Made by a program: the position numbers and the translations under genes. DNA of 42,722 bases. It comes from Halomonas cerina. Its GTDB lineage: Bacteria > Pseudomonadota > Gammaproteobacteria > Pseudomonadales > Halomonadaceae. Below, one piece after another: positions 7,651 to 17,793 of this stretch (position 1 is the stretch's first letter; the number at the start of each line of letters is the position of its first letter). Under the pieces are notes generated by a model. That model saw only the letters and a list, made by a program, of their open reading frames with translations. It made no database searches and was not told where the DNA came from. The DNA lies in NCBI RefSeq assembly GCF_014192215.1, contig NZ_JACHXP010000026.1, positions 1 to 42,722 on the forward strand. The letters run 5' to 3'.

Positions 7651-8769
7651 TCAGGGCAGGTCATGCCGGGCATCGGTGTGCACGTGTACCAGGGCCGGCT
7701 GTCGTCGACCGGTGACGGCCGCCAGCGCCCGCTCGATGGCGGCCTCGGCCTGATCGTTGGCGGTGACGGTCTCGCCATGGCCGCCATAGGCGCGGCATAG
7801 GGCGGCGAAGTCAGGGTTGGCGAGTTGGGTGCCGCTGACCCGCTCGGGGAAATGCATCTCCTGGTGCGCCCGGATAGTGCCGTATTGGCCGTTGTCCATC
7901 ACCAGGATCAGCATGGTGGCGCCATGCTGCATGGCCGTCGCGATCTCCTGGCCATTCATCATGAACTCGCCGTCACCGGCCACCACCACGCACAGCCGCT
8001 CAGGGCTCTCGAGCGAGGCCGCCACGGCGGCCGGCACGCTGTAGCCCATGGAACCGTTGCGGGTGCTGAGCTGACTGGGGAAGGTGCGAGTGGGCAAATA
8101 GCGCTGGGCCCAGGCACAGTGGTTGCCAGCACCGAAGCTGTAGATGGCATCGGCTGGCAAGCGCTTGACCAGCTCGCCTACCACCGCGCTCATATGGGCG
8201 GTGCCCGGGCGCGTCTCGGGCAGTTCGGGGACGGCCGGCAGCACCGGATGCAGTTCACCGGCGACTTCGTGGGTGATCACGTCTTCGGGCAAGCCAATCA
8301 CCACCGGCCCGGGACGTCCCGAGCAGGCGGCGAAGAAGGCCTCGGCGACGACCTCGGAGGCACGCTCTGCCTCATCGAGCACGAAGACCCGCTTGCACTG
8401 GGTCCCGAACCAGGCATGAGGGTCGAACTCCTGAAAGGACTCCCGCATGCGATCGGCCACCGGAATCAACCCCACGAACAGCACCATAGGCACGGCATCC
8501 TGCCAGGCGGTATGCAGGGCCACGAAGGCATTGGCGGCACCGGGGCCGCGGGTGACCATGGCCACCCCGGGCTGGCCGGTCAGCTTGCCGTGGGCCTCGG
8601 CCATGTAGGCGGCACCGCCCTCATGGCGGCATACCACGGTATCGATCTCGGAGGCATAGAGGCCATCGAGGACGGCCAGATAGCTCTCGCCGGGCACCAC
8701 GAAGGTCCGCTCGACACCGTGCAGAGCCAGGGAATCGACGATGGCCTGGCCGGCATGCTTATTGTTCAA
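7651..8769 (-). CDS. ThDP-binding (acetolactate synthase-like) enzyme lacking the central domain
   Basis: A 372-residue protein of the thiamine-diphosphate decarboxylase/acetolactate synthase superfamily. The N-terminal Pyr domain spans about residues 1-170, with catalytic E50 in RHEGGAAYMAEA and TRGPGAANAF. The C-terminal PP domain begins near residue 195, with the cofactor motif GDG (265-267) to DN (292-293), then QYGTIRAHQE. Relatives are about 550 residues, with a central domain of some 160-170 residues between these parts. Here PEDVITHEVAGELHPVLPAV runs almost directly into MSAVVGELVKRLPADAIYSF. The frame is kept, so an in-frame deletion near 8195-8230 is likely. The protein may be inactive or a compact variant. 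Confidence 0.8.
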   Translation of the reverse strand: MNNKHAGQAIVDSLALHGVERTFVVPGESYLAVLDGLYASEIDTVVCRHEGGAAYMAEAHGKLTGQPGVAMVTRGPGAANAFVALHTAWQDAVPMVLFVGLIPVADRMRESFQEFDPHAWFGTQCKRVFVLDEAERASEVVAEAFFAACSGRPGPVVIGLPEDVITHEVAGELHPVLPAVPELPETRPGTAHMSAVVGELVKRLPADAIYSFGAGNHCAWAQRYLPTRTFPSQLSTRNGSMGYSVPAAVAASLESPERLCVVVAGDGEFMMNGQEIATAMQHGATMLILVMDNGQYGTIRAHQEMHFPERVSGTQLANPDFAALCRAYGGHGETVTANDQAEAAIERALAAVTGRRQPALVHVHTDARHDLP

Positions 8770-9100
8770 GGCTAGCTCCTGGGTTTCAGAGGTGAGTCTG
8801 GGGCCATGCTAGAACCGGCTCCACGGCGTGGATAATGCTTTATTTCACTCGCGTGATACGCCCAGGGCATGATGCGTAGGACCTTTAGCTGCCCCTTCGT
8901 GGCAACCGGGGTACGACCCTCATTCATGCACCACTGAACACCACGCCTTCCAGCAGGCCTCGACGCGTCTCTAGAAAGGCCTCGATCTCCGCTCCAATTG
9001 GACCACTTCAGCTCTGCAAGGACTGCGGTGGGCGGACGAGAACGCCTCCAATACGCTGATAGAGAGAAACAGGCCGCCATGAAGGTGGCGGCCCTTGGGA
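8770..9100. other. gene-poor stretch with a degenerate nrdG-like fragment
   Basis: No intact gene is seen between the ThDP gene and the MBL-fold gene. Apart from the short nrdG-like piece at 8924-8989 and the presumed promoter of the ThDP gene, I recognise nothing. Confidence 0.4.
8924..8989 (-). pseudogene. fragment resembling anaerobic RNR-activating protein (NrdG)
   Basis: The minus strand reads EIEAFLETRRGLLEGVVFSG, then Ala and stop. It closely recalls the NrdG segment just before FSGGEPT, in the radical-SAM activating enzyme of class III ribonucleotide reductase. The frame is closed upstream by a TGA and downstream at 8924, so at most about 20 codons remain. No CxxxCxxC motif is present. 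The match is short and from memory, so it could be chance, but it lies in a zone of other gene fragments. Confidence 0.4.
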
Positions 9101-9800
9101 TCAGAAGGAGATGACCTCGCCGTCGGCGGGGATCGAGACATGATCTTGGATGCCCTCTTCCTGAACGTAATTGGCCAGTTCGTCACGGTTTAGCGTCATA
9201 TGGTTCACGGCGTCCATATGCACCGCGATGATGGTCGCATTTGGGGCCGCCTGATGGGTACGCAGCGTATCTTCCTTGCCCATGATGATGGGGTCATCTT
9301 CGAAGCCTGTTATCTCGGCGGCGCCGGTGTTCAACACGATCACCTCGGGGTTGTAGCGCTCCAGTGACCGTTCGACCTCGTCGCGCCAGACGGTATCGCC
9401 GACCACATAGGTGGTCTTCTGTCTCGGCGCCTCGAAGACCACCCCCATGACATCGCCGAGCAATTGTGCGAGTTCGGGGATAGCATAGAGGGTATCGGAG
9501 CCGTGCTGGCCGCCCGTCTTGTGGAGCTGCACCCCGCCGAATTCGTCGTCACCATCGAGGATGCGCACATCGCTGAAACCCTGGGAGCGAATCAGCTCGG
9601 CATCGGCGGCATTCTGGGCGAACAGGGGAATGTCCTTCGGCAGCAGCTCCTGGGCGGCGGCGTCCCAGTGGTCGAGGTGGGTGTGGGTGACAATCACGGC
9701 GTCCGCGTCATCGATCACATCCTCTGCCGGCATTGGCAGCCCAACCAGCGGATTGCGCAACTCGCTGCGGTAGGTGTCCTCGAAGCCCGGATAGGCGCCC
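9101..9800 (-). pseudogene. MBL-fold metal-dependent hydrolase, 5' end missing
   Basis: The protein has metallo-beta-lactamase-fold features: VIVTHTHLDHWDAAAQELLP (HxHxDH zinc motif), GDTVW and VHMDAVNH. It resembles small L-ascorbate-lactonase/UlaG-like hydrolases. Relatives start with about 30 residues containing EYAGTTFLIDPML just before KGAYPGFE. Here homology begins at QGAYPGFED (near 9800). The open frame runs on to an ATG at 9901, but those residues (MEMAREGTSAHGGTGSEFVD) are antisense to an AraC gene fragment and look unrelated. The natural start and first strands are therefore lost, although the zinc site remains. It may still be translated from 9901 with a foreign N-terminus. Confidence 0.7.
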
Positions 9801-10108
9801 TGCTCGACTACCTGCGAGAACACCTGGCGGAATCGCACACCATCGACGAACTCGCTGCCCGTACCGCCATGAGCCGACGTACCTTCACGCGCCATTTCCA
9901 AAAGGCCACCGGCATGACGGTGGTGGCATGGCTGGTGAGCGAGCGGTTACGGCAAGGGCGCGAGCTGTTGGAAACCACGTCTTTGTCGGTCGAAGCGATT
10001 GCGGAAAGGATCGGTTTCCATACGGCCACGTCGTTCCGGCAGCATTTCAAGCAGCACCATCGGGTCAGCCCCCGCGACTGGCGCAAGACCTTTGGTGAAA
10101 CCGCCTGA
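9800..10108 (+). pseudogene. C-terminal fragment of an AraC-family (GlxA-like) regulator
   Basis: The reading frame encodes LLDYLREHLAESHTIDELAA, then RTAMSRRTFTRHFQKATGMT, and later AIAERIGFHTATSFRQHFKQ. These are the two helix-turn-helix motifs of a GlxA-type AraC regulator. Such proteins are about 320 residues with an N-terminal DJ-1/PfpI-like domain; only about 100 residues remain. Upstream codons in this frame are antisense to the MBL-fold gene and carry no homology. The junction near 9800 also truncates that gene, so one deletion probably removed both 5' ends and the shared promoter. Confidence 0.75.
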
Positions 10109-10238
10109 CTATCATCGGGCCTACCTTTCCCTCCTCCGCCGTTGACCGCGCTCATGGCTTCACCGGTTCAACCGATAGAAGCCGCCGGCGAGCCCCATCG
10201 GGTCTCGGGAGCAAGCGCTTGGCTTAGGCAACAGGGTA

Positions 10239-10544
10239 ATGCGATCGACTCCTGACATTCCGTTCAGTCACCTTCTGAAACTGACAACCGAGTTCCTGGA
10301 GAGCACCGCCCCCTACCAGAAGACCATCGTGTTCTGCGAGGACATCGACCATGCCGAGCGCATGTGCCGGGCGTTGGTCAACCTCAACCCCCAGCGCGTG
10401 GCCGAGAACCGCAAGTACGTGATGCGCATCACCGGCGACGAGGGCAAGGCCGAGCTCGACAACTTCATCGACCCCGAGGCGCGCTACCCGGTCATCGCCA
10501 CCACCAGCAAGCTGATGACCACCGGTGTCGACGCTCAAACCTGC
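10239..10544 (+). pseudogene. hsdR: internal fragment of a type I restriction enzyme R subunit
   Basis: Residues [40 protein letters not shown] and [20 protein letters not shown] match the second helicase (RecA-like) domain of EcoEI-type HsdR, including the TTSKLxTTGVD motif. HsdR proteins are usually 800-1100 residues; only about 100 are here, with no HsdM or HsdS nearby. The open frame continues without a stop into the downstream M20 hydrolase, but homology ends after DAQTC (10544). This is a remnant, not a functional fusion. Confidence 0.8.
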
Positions 10545-10718
10545 ACGCTGAGATACACCGCCCCTCGGGCTGTCCGAGTGCAAAAGTTCCATGCAATCCG
10601 CTTCATCAAGGATGCCGACACGGCATTGTCCAGACTGACCGCCTCAAGCGTAGACTCGCTGGTTACGCTTGGCGCCTTGATGCCAGGCTCCATCTCCAAT
10701 CACACGAAGAGGCCACAC

Positions 10719-12032
10719 ATGAAACCGACCCTTGCCGTCCTTGGCCTGCTTGGCAGCGCCCTGCTTGCCTCCCCGGCCTTCGCCGCCCCCACGCCGGTCC
10801 AGATCGATGCCGAACTGGAGAAACAGATCATCGAATGGCGGCGCGATATCCACCAGCACCCCGAGCTGGGTAACCAGGAAACCCGCACCGCAGGCCTGGT
10901 GGCCGATCATCTGCGCGAGCTGGGTCTGGAGGTCGAGACCGGGATCGCCGAGACCGGCGTGGTGGGCCTGCTCAAGGGCGGAAAGCCCGGCCCCACCATC
11001 GCCTTTCGCGCCGACATGGACGCCCTGCCGGTCACCGAGCAGGTCGACTTGCCCTTCGCCTCGGACGTCACCACTACGCTCAATGGTGAAGAAGTGGGGG
11101 TGATGCACGCCTGCGGCCACGACGCCCATGTGGCGATGCTGATGGGCGCCGCCGAGCAGCTGGCCGCCATGCGCGACGAGCTCGCCGGCAATGTGCTGTT
11201 CATTTTCCAGCCCGCCGAGGAGGGCGTGCCCGGTGCCGAGACCTGGGGCGCCGAACAGATGCTGGCCGAGGGGCTATTTGAGCGCTACCAGCCCGAGGCG
11301 GTGTTCGGCATCCACGTGATGACCAGCATGCACACCGGTGTCGTCGGCTATCGCAGCGGCCCGGTGCTGGCATCCTCCGACACCTTCGAGATCACCGTGA
11401 ACGGCCACCAGACCCATGGGGGCATGCCCTGGAACGGCGTGGACCCGATCGTGACCGCGGCCCAGATCGTCACCAACTCCCAGGCCATCGTCAGCCGCCA
11501 GGTCGATATCACTCAGGCCCCCTCGGTGCTCTCTTACGGGATTATCGAGGGAGGCGTACGCCAGAACATCATTCCCGAGCGCGTCAACCTCGAGGGCACC
11601 CTGCGCAACTTCGACATGGACGCTCGCCAGCAGGTATTCGACAGCCTGACCCGTGTCGCCGAATCCACCGCCGCCGCCAACGGTGCCACTGCTGACGTAC
11701 ATATCCACGAGGGCTATCCGGTGACCATCAACGACCCGGCGCTGGTCGAGGCGATGCTGCCGATCACCCGCCAGGTCGCCGGCGACGACAAGGTAGTCGA
11801 GGCGTCGCTGCGCACCCCGGCCGAGGACTTCTCCTTCTTCGCCCTCGAGGTGCCCGGCATGTACGTGACCCTGGGGGCCACGCCCGAGGACCAGCCACTG
11901 GCCGAGGCGGCCCCCAACCACTCGCCCTACTTCCATTTGGATGAAGACGCCCTGGCGACCGGCACCAACCTGTTCGTCAACTGGGCACTGGGCTATGACG
12001 CGGCCCAGGCCGACGGCGCACAGGAGGGCTGA
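10719..12032 (+). CDS. exported M20-family amidohydrolase
   Basis: A 437-residue peptidase M20/amidohydrolase (hippurate or N-acyl-amino-acid hydrolase group). It starts with a signal peptide, [20 protein letters not shown] then FAA, with probable cleavage near residue 22, so it acts in the periplasm. Metal and catalytic motifs are [21 protein letters not shown] and QPAEEG, with a dimerisation domain from about 195 to 305 ([15 protein letters not shown]). The start at 10719 has GAAGAGG upstream and gives a proper signal peptide; the open frame to 10239 is a hsdR remnant. Likely substrates are N-acylated amino acids; exact substrate unknown. It converges with ligC, 7 nt away. Confidence 0.85.
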   Translation: MKPTLAVLGLLGSALLASPAFAAPTPVQIDAELEKQIIEWRRDIHQHPELGNQETRTAGLVADHLRELGLEVETGIAETGVVGLLKGGKPGPTIAFRADMDALPVTEQVDLPFASDVTTTLNGEEVGVMHACGHDAHVAMLMGAAEQLAAMRDELAGNVLFIFQPAEEGVPGAETWGAEQMLAEGLFERYQPEAVFGIHVMTSMHTGVVGYRSGPVLASSDTFEITVNGHQTHGGMPWNGVDPIVTAAQIVTNSQAIVSRQVDITQAPSVLSYGIIEGGVRQNIIPERVNLEGTLRNFDMDARQQVFDSLTRVAESTAAANGATADVHIHEGYPVTINDPALVEAMLPITRQVAGDDKVVEASLRTPAEDFSFFALEVPGMYVTLGATPEDQPLAEAAPNHSPYFHLDEDALATGTNLFVNWALGYDAAQADGAQEG

Positions 12033-12039
12033 GCGTTGT

Positions 12040-12987
12040 TCAGGCACCCCCCATCGCGCACTCCAGCCTGTCCAGCAGCCGCATGCTGGGCAGGCAACTG
12101 GTAAAGGACGCCTCGGGCTCGCGGCCTTCGAGGATGGCGGCGATGAATTCCTGATCCTGGGTCGCAAAGCCATTGCCCGTCAGGGCGACCGCCTGCCCCT
12201 CGTGGTCCTTGAGCGCGTCGCGGAAGGCATGGAAGGTATCCTCCTCGCCGATATAGCGGTAGAAGCCGCCAAAGGGCCCGCGGTTGTTGAAGGAGAGCGC
12301 CAAGGTCGCCAGCACACCGCCCCTGCTGCGCAGGCCGATCGACATGTCCATGGGAATGCCGAGCTCGGGATGGTCCGGCCCACGGCTGCCCCATACCTCG
12401 AGGTCAAAGTCGTCGAGCAGCCAGGCGAGCAGGTCGACGCTGTGGCAGGCGTGGTGCCACAGCAGGTTGTCGACCCAGCGCCGCGGTTGGCCCTGCATAT
12501 TAAGGTTCTCGCGACGGAAGAAGTAGGTCTCCGAGACCAGATGCTGCAGGTGGAACTCGCCGACCTGAAGGCGTCGCCTGAGTTCGCGGTGCGGGGCATT
12601 GAAGCGTCGGGTATGCGCAACCATGCAGACGAGCCCGGACGCCTCGGCCCGGGCGGTGATCCACTCGGCATCGGCCAGGGACAGGGCCATGGGGATCTCG
12701 CACAGCAGGTGCTTGCCGGCACCGATCACCACCTCGGCCTGCTCGGCATGCTGTGGACTCGGCGTGGCCAGGATCACGGCATCGAGATCGTCGCGGCCCA
12801 GGGCCTCCTCCAAGCTTGCGACCACCTCGGGGATGCCCCACTCGGCGGCGAAGGCCCGGGCATCGGCCTCGACACCGCCCACCAGGCCACGCACCGCCAC
12901 ACCCGGTATCGGCTCAAGGGCCTGCATATGCACGCCGGCGATACCGCCCTCGCCGACCAGCAGCAGTTGCACCGGTTGCTTGATCAT
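12040..12987 (-). CDS. ligC: 4-carboxy-2-hydroxymuconate-6-semialdehyde dehydrogenase
   Basis: A 315-residue Gfo/Idh/MocA-type oxidoreductase resembling Sphingobium LigC and PmdC. They oxidise the protocatechuate 4,5-cleavage product (hemiacetal form) to 2-pyrone-4,6-dicarboxylate with NADP+. Shared features are GEGGIAGVHMQALEPIPGV (nucleotide fold), ILATPSPQHAEQAE, VAHTRRFN, TYFFRRENLNMQGQPRRWVD, WHHACHSVDLLA and LSFNNRGPFGGFYRYIGEE. Length equals LigC if the ATG at 12987 is used, which has GGAGG 6-7 nt upstream; an adjacent ATG at 12990 is possible. It is downstream of pobA by 56 nt, probably in one transcript. The rest of the 4,5-cleavage pathway is not in the window. Confidence 0.82.
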   Translation of the reverse strand: MIKQPVQLLLVGEGGIAGVHMQALEPIPGVAVRGLVGGVEADARAFAAEWGIPEVVASLEEALGRDDLDAVILATPSPQHAEQAEVVIGAGKHLLCEIPMALSLADAEWITARAEASGLVCMVAHTRRFNAPHRELRRRLQVGEFHLQHLVSETYFFRRENLNMQGQPRRWVDNLLWHHACHSVDLLAWLLDDFDLEVWGSRGPDHPELGIPMDMSIGLRSRGGVLATLALSFNNRGPFGGFYRYIGEEDTFHAFRDALKDHEGQAVALTGNGFATQDQEFIAAILEGREPEASFTSCLPSMRLLDRLECAMGGA

Positions 12988-13043
12988 CATGCTCCTCCGG
13001 GTCGTGGCGAGCAGCGACCGGCTGGGCGCTGGGCGCTCAGTGG

Positions 13044-15301
<2,258 letters not shown>

Positions 15302-15335
15302 AGCCCTTACGACGGCGCCCCGGGGTTGAGTTGAG

Positions 15336-15360
15336 TGTCCAACTTTCGGGGTGCAGTTCA
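15336..15360. mobile_element. solo end of an IS3-family element
   Basis: The minus strand reads TGAACTGCACCCCGAAAGTT, then GGACA. It strongly recalls the terminal inverted repeat of IS150/IS3-group insertion sequences. No transposase or matching second end was seen nearby, so this would be a relic. Recognition is from memory of the IR type. Confidence 0.4.
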
Positions 15361-15403
15361 GGTAGCTGAGGGGGCATTCTCATCGGTGGCATCCACCCGA
15401 TAC

Positions 15404-15432
15404 ACAAGGACCGGCCTCTGGCCGGTCCTTGT
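15404..15432. terminator. terminator hairpin downstream of the pob regulator
   Basis: ACAAGGACCGGCC-TCT-GGCCGGTCCTTGT is a perfect 13-bp hairpin. It lies between the regulator (ends 15301, plus) and the convergent toxin gene (ends 15531, minus) and could serve both. Confidence 0.8.
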
Positions 15433-15530
15433 CATTGGCGCTCAAGCGTCGGCTTTTCTCATTCACGCCGCGCCTGTCTTCGAGGCTTTATTCGCGTTCC
15501 ACTCCGTTCAGTTCCACTTGGACCATCTTG

Positions 15531-15821
15531 CTAGAAGCCGGCTTCCTTCTGGTGACGAACGGCCAACACCACCACGGTGTCGCCGTCGAGACGGTACCGG
15601 GCGATATAGCCGCTATCACCGAAATCAATCAGCCACTCCCGGTATTCTTCGGGCAACTCCTCGATCGGGCGGCCGATATTGGGGAATTTTCCAAGCTCCT
15701 GGATGCCCTGGATGATCGACTTAGCGGCTCGCTCGGCTGCCGCTGGATTCTTCGGTCGCAGGAACTCACGCAGCCGCTCCAGATCTCGGAGCGCTGCCGG
15801 CGCGAAGATCACTTGTGGCAT
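15531..15821 (-). CDS. parE: RelE/ParE-family toxin
   Basis: A 96-residue protein with the RelE/ParE fold signature MPQVIFAPAALRDLERLREF, then LRPKNPAAAERAAKSIIQGI, and the C-terminal half YIARYRLDGDTVVVLAVRHQ. ParE members inhibit DNA gyrase, whereas RelE members cleave mRNA. The sequence favours ParE, but the target cannot be decided by eye. It overlaps the end of the antitoxin gene by 13 nt, so the two are translated from one transcript. Confidence 0.85.
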   Translation of the reverse strand: MPQVIFAPAALRDLERLREFLRPKNPAAAERAAKSIIQGIQELGKFPNIGRPIEELPEEYREWLIDFGDSGYIARYRLDGDTVVVLAVRHQKEAGF

Positions 15822-16087
15822 GTTGGGGCCGGGTCTTCATTATCCGTTCCCCAAGTGGCCAGCCACTTCTCCACTTCGCCAGCGGTCGCGTGCAGGCCCG
15901 TAGCCTGGTAATCCTCCCAGGCCTTGAGCGTGTCTCGCCTGAAGGCCTCCCGCCTTTCCTCACGCTCCACATACTGCTCGATGGCCTCACGCATGAGCCA
16001 GTGTGCCGAGCGCCGGCGAGCGTCGGCCAGGTGCTGAACCCGCCCTTTCAGGTCGTCGTCGAGCTTGATGGATGTTGGAGTTGCCAT
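15809..16087 (-). CDS. parD: ribbon-helix-helix antitoxin, ParD/CopG type
   Basis: A 92-residue protein. The N-terminus ATPTSIKLDDDLKGRVQHLA, then DARRRSAHWLMREAIEQYV, is a CopG/ParD-like ribbon-helix-helix domain. The C-terminal half (about residues 50-92) is charged and would bind the toxin. CGGAGG lies about 6 nt before the ATG. It precedes parE with overlap. The upstream DNA holds nested palindromes likely to be the autoregulatory operator. Confidence 0.85.
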   Translation of the reverse strand: MATPTSIKLDDDLKGRVQHLADARRRSAHWLMREAIEQYVEREERREAFRRDTLKAWEDYQATGLHATAGEVEKWLATWGTDNEDPAPTCHK

Positions 16088-16105
16088 GCTGACCTCCGTA
16101 GTTAG

Positions 16106-16131
16106 AGGTAATACCTATAACTACTATAGGT
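16106..16131. promoter_or_regulatory. nested palindromes, operator of the ParDE-type operon
   Basis: AGGTA-A-TACCT (16106-16116) shares its right arm with ACCTATA-ACTAC-TATAGGT (16113-16131). Three half-sites therefore alternate in orientation 19 nt upstream of the antitoxin start. TATAGT/TATAGG on the minus strand could be the -10 element. Cooperative binding by a ribbon-helix-helix antitoxin is inferred. Confidence 0.6.
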
Positions 16132-16420
16132 CACGCCAACCTGGCTGTCGATGAGGGGGCACCACCGAAAACGCATCTGTTCTGTACGTAGAATCGATCA
16201 TGGCGTATCCACTCGTGTTAGATCAGTCAACAGGATACGCCACCCTTCCTGCCTCCTCCCATACACCAGACTTTGGCTTAGCCCTCAAACACGGTGTGCA
16301 TCAGGCGCGAGCTCGGGCCCGACGCTCAAACGCCTCGGCACTCACGCGATGGGCAGGCCCCACCTGCACCTGGCGAGACGGTGACGAGCCGAAAGGCCTG
16401 ACGACAAGGGGCGCATATCA
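16132..16420. other. gene-poor spacer
   Basis: No gene recognised between the ParDE operator and the dct terminator. The only structure seen is the inverted repeat at 16201-16242. Confidence 0.4.
16201..16242. repeat. 10-bp perfect inverted repeat with 22-nt spacer
   Basis: TGGCGTATCC (16201-16210) and GGATACGCCA (16233-16242) are exact complements around a 22-nt A/T-richer centre. It is not adjacent to a coding end and has no T-tract. It could be a small RNA stem, a recombination site or a mobile-element relic; I cannot tell which. Confidence 0.5.
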
Positions 16421-16454
16421 CGAAGCGGGGCGCCCTTTGGGGCGCCCCGCTTCG
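16421..16454 (-). terminator. terminator of the dctPQM operon
   Basis: CGAAGCGGGGCGCCC (16421-16435) and its perfect 15-bp complement (16440-16454) around TTTG, 50 nt after the dctM stop. Confidence 0.75.
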
Positions 16455-16503
16455 ATCTTATGGCCTCCTGTCACGCCCAGCGGCGCGGACAGGGAAGCCA
16501 GCC

Positions 16504-17793
16504 TCAGAGCAAAAACAGCGTGGTCAGCACCGGGAAGAGGATCAGCAGCGCCAGGCGCAGCAAGTCGGAGACCACGAAGGGCGCGACCCCCTTGAAGATC
16601 TCGCCCAGCCCCACATGGGGGGCCATGGCCTTGATCACGAAGACGTTCATCCCCACCGGCGGTGTCATCAAACCCAGCTCCACGGTCAGCACCGTGATGA
16701 TGCCGAACCACACCGGATCGATGCCCAGCGACACGATGATCGGGAACACCACCGGCACGGTGATCACCAGCATGGCGATGGAGTCCATGAACATGCCGAG
16801 CACGAAGTAGAGCAGCAGGATGCACAGCACCACCACGATGGGGGCCAGGTCCATGCCGAACAGTAGGTCGCTGATCGTGAACGAGATGCGCGACACCGAG
16901 ATGAAGTAGCCCAGGGTCTCGGCACCCACCAGCATGAAGAACACCACGCTGGAGAGCGCCAGGGTCTCCTGCACGCTGCGCCACAGTTCCTTGCCGCGCA
17001 TGCCCTTGACCAGGGCGTAGAGCAGGGTGGCGAAGGCCCCGACGCTGGCCCCTTCCGTTGGTGTGAAGGCGCCGAAGTAGATGCCCAGGATGATCACCAG
17101 GAAGACCACAAAGAACGGCACCAGGCCGGTCATTGACTTCAGCTTCTCCATCCAGGAGGTCGGCTCGCCGGCCACCGCCAGCGACGGCTTGAGGCGCATC
17201 ACCACGGTGACCGTCAGGGCGTACATCACCAGGCCCATCAGCCCCGGCACCAGGCCGGCCATGAACATGTCGCCCACCGACTGCTCGGTGAGAATGGCGT
17301 AGATCAGCAGTGCGATGGAGGGCGGGATCATGATCCCCAGGGTGCCCCCGGCGGCCAGCGCCCCGGTGGCCAGGCCGCGGTTATAGCCGTAGCGCTCCAT
17401 CTCCGGCAGGGCGACGCGGGTCATGGTGCTGGCGGTGGCCAGCGACGAGCCGGAGATCGCCGAGAAGACGCCGCAGGAGCCTACGGCCGCGATGGCGAGC
17501 CCCCCTTTCCAGCCGCCGCAGATGGTGCGCGCCGACTCAAACAGCTTGCCGGCCATCCCCGAATGCGCCGCCAGCACCCCCATGAAGATGAACATGGGCA
17601 CGGCACTGAAGCTGTAGTTGGAGAGCACCTCCACCGGCACGGTCTTGAGCTGGGCGATGGCGGCGTCCCAGCTGATGATCTGGGCGAAGCCCACCACCCC
17701 GATGATCAGCATGGTCAGCGCCACCGGCACTCGCAGCACCATCAGCACCAGCAGCAGGCCCAGGCCGATGGCGCCGATCATTTCACTCCCCAT
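16504..17793 (-). CDS. dctM: TRAP transporter large membrane subunit DctM
   Basis: A 429-residue, very hydrophobic protein of the DctM family, the transport subunit of periplasmic-receptor-dependent, Na+-driven TRAP carriers in the inner membrane. Typical segments are GLGLLLVLMVLRVPVALTML, SSLATASTMTRVALPEMERY, GTLGIMIPPSIALLIYAILT, TPTEGASVGAFATLLYAL and TVELGLMTPPVGMNVFVIKA. The start at 17793 has GGAGG upstream and overlaps dctQ by 11 nt. An ATG at 17781 with its own GGGGAG is also possible. It is the last gene of dctP-dctQ-dctM, and the only DctM in the window. Confidence 0.92.
   Translation of the reverse strand: MGSEMIGAIGLGLLLVLMVLRVPVALTMLIIGVVGFAQIISWDAAIAQLKTVPVEVLSNYSFSAVPMFIFMGVLAAHSGMAGKLFESARTICGGWKGGLAIAAVGSCGVFSAISGSSLATASTMTRVALPEMERYGYNRGLATGALAAGGTLGIMIPPSIALLIYAILTEQSVGDMFMAGLVPGLMGLVMYALTVTVVMRLKPSLAVAGEPTSWMEKLKSMTGLVPFFVVFLVIILGIYFGAFTPTEGASVGAFATLLYALVKGMRGKELWRSVQETLALSSVVFFMLVGAETLGYFISVSRISFTISDLLFGMDLAPIVVVLCILLLYFVLGMFMDSIAMLVITVPVVFPIIVSLGIDPVWFGIITVLTVELGLMTPPVGMNVFVIKAMAPHVGLGEIFKGVAPFVVSDLLRLALLILFPVLTTLFLL

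Noticed and set aside
6364..7800. Plus-strand open frame of 478 codons over the aldehyde dehydrogenase
   Set aside because: Antisense shadow of an enzyme with intact catalytic residues; no recognisable domain.
8772..9080. A 102-codon minus-strand frame between the ThDP and MBL genes
   Set aside because: No domain or ribosome site. The only recognisable segment (nrdG-like) is in another frame.
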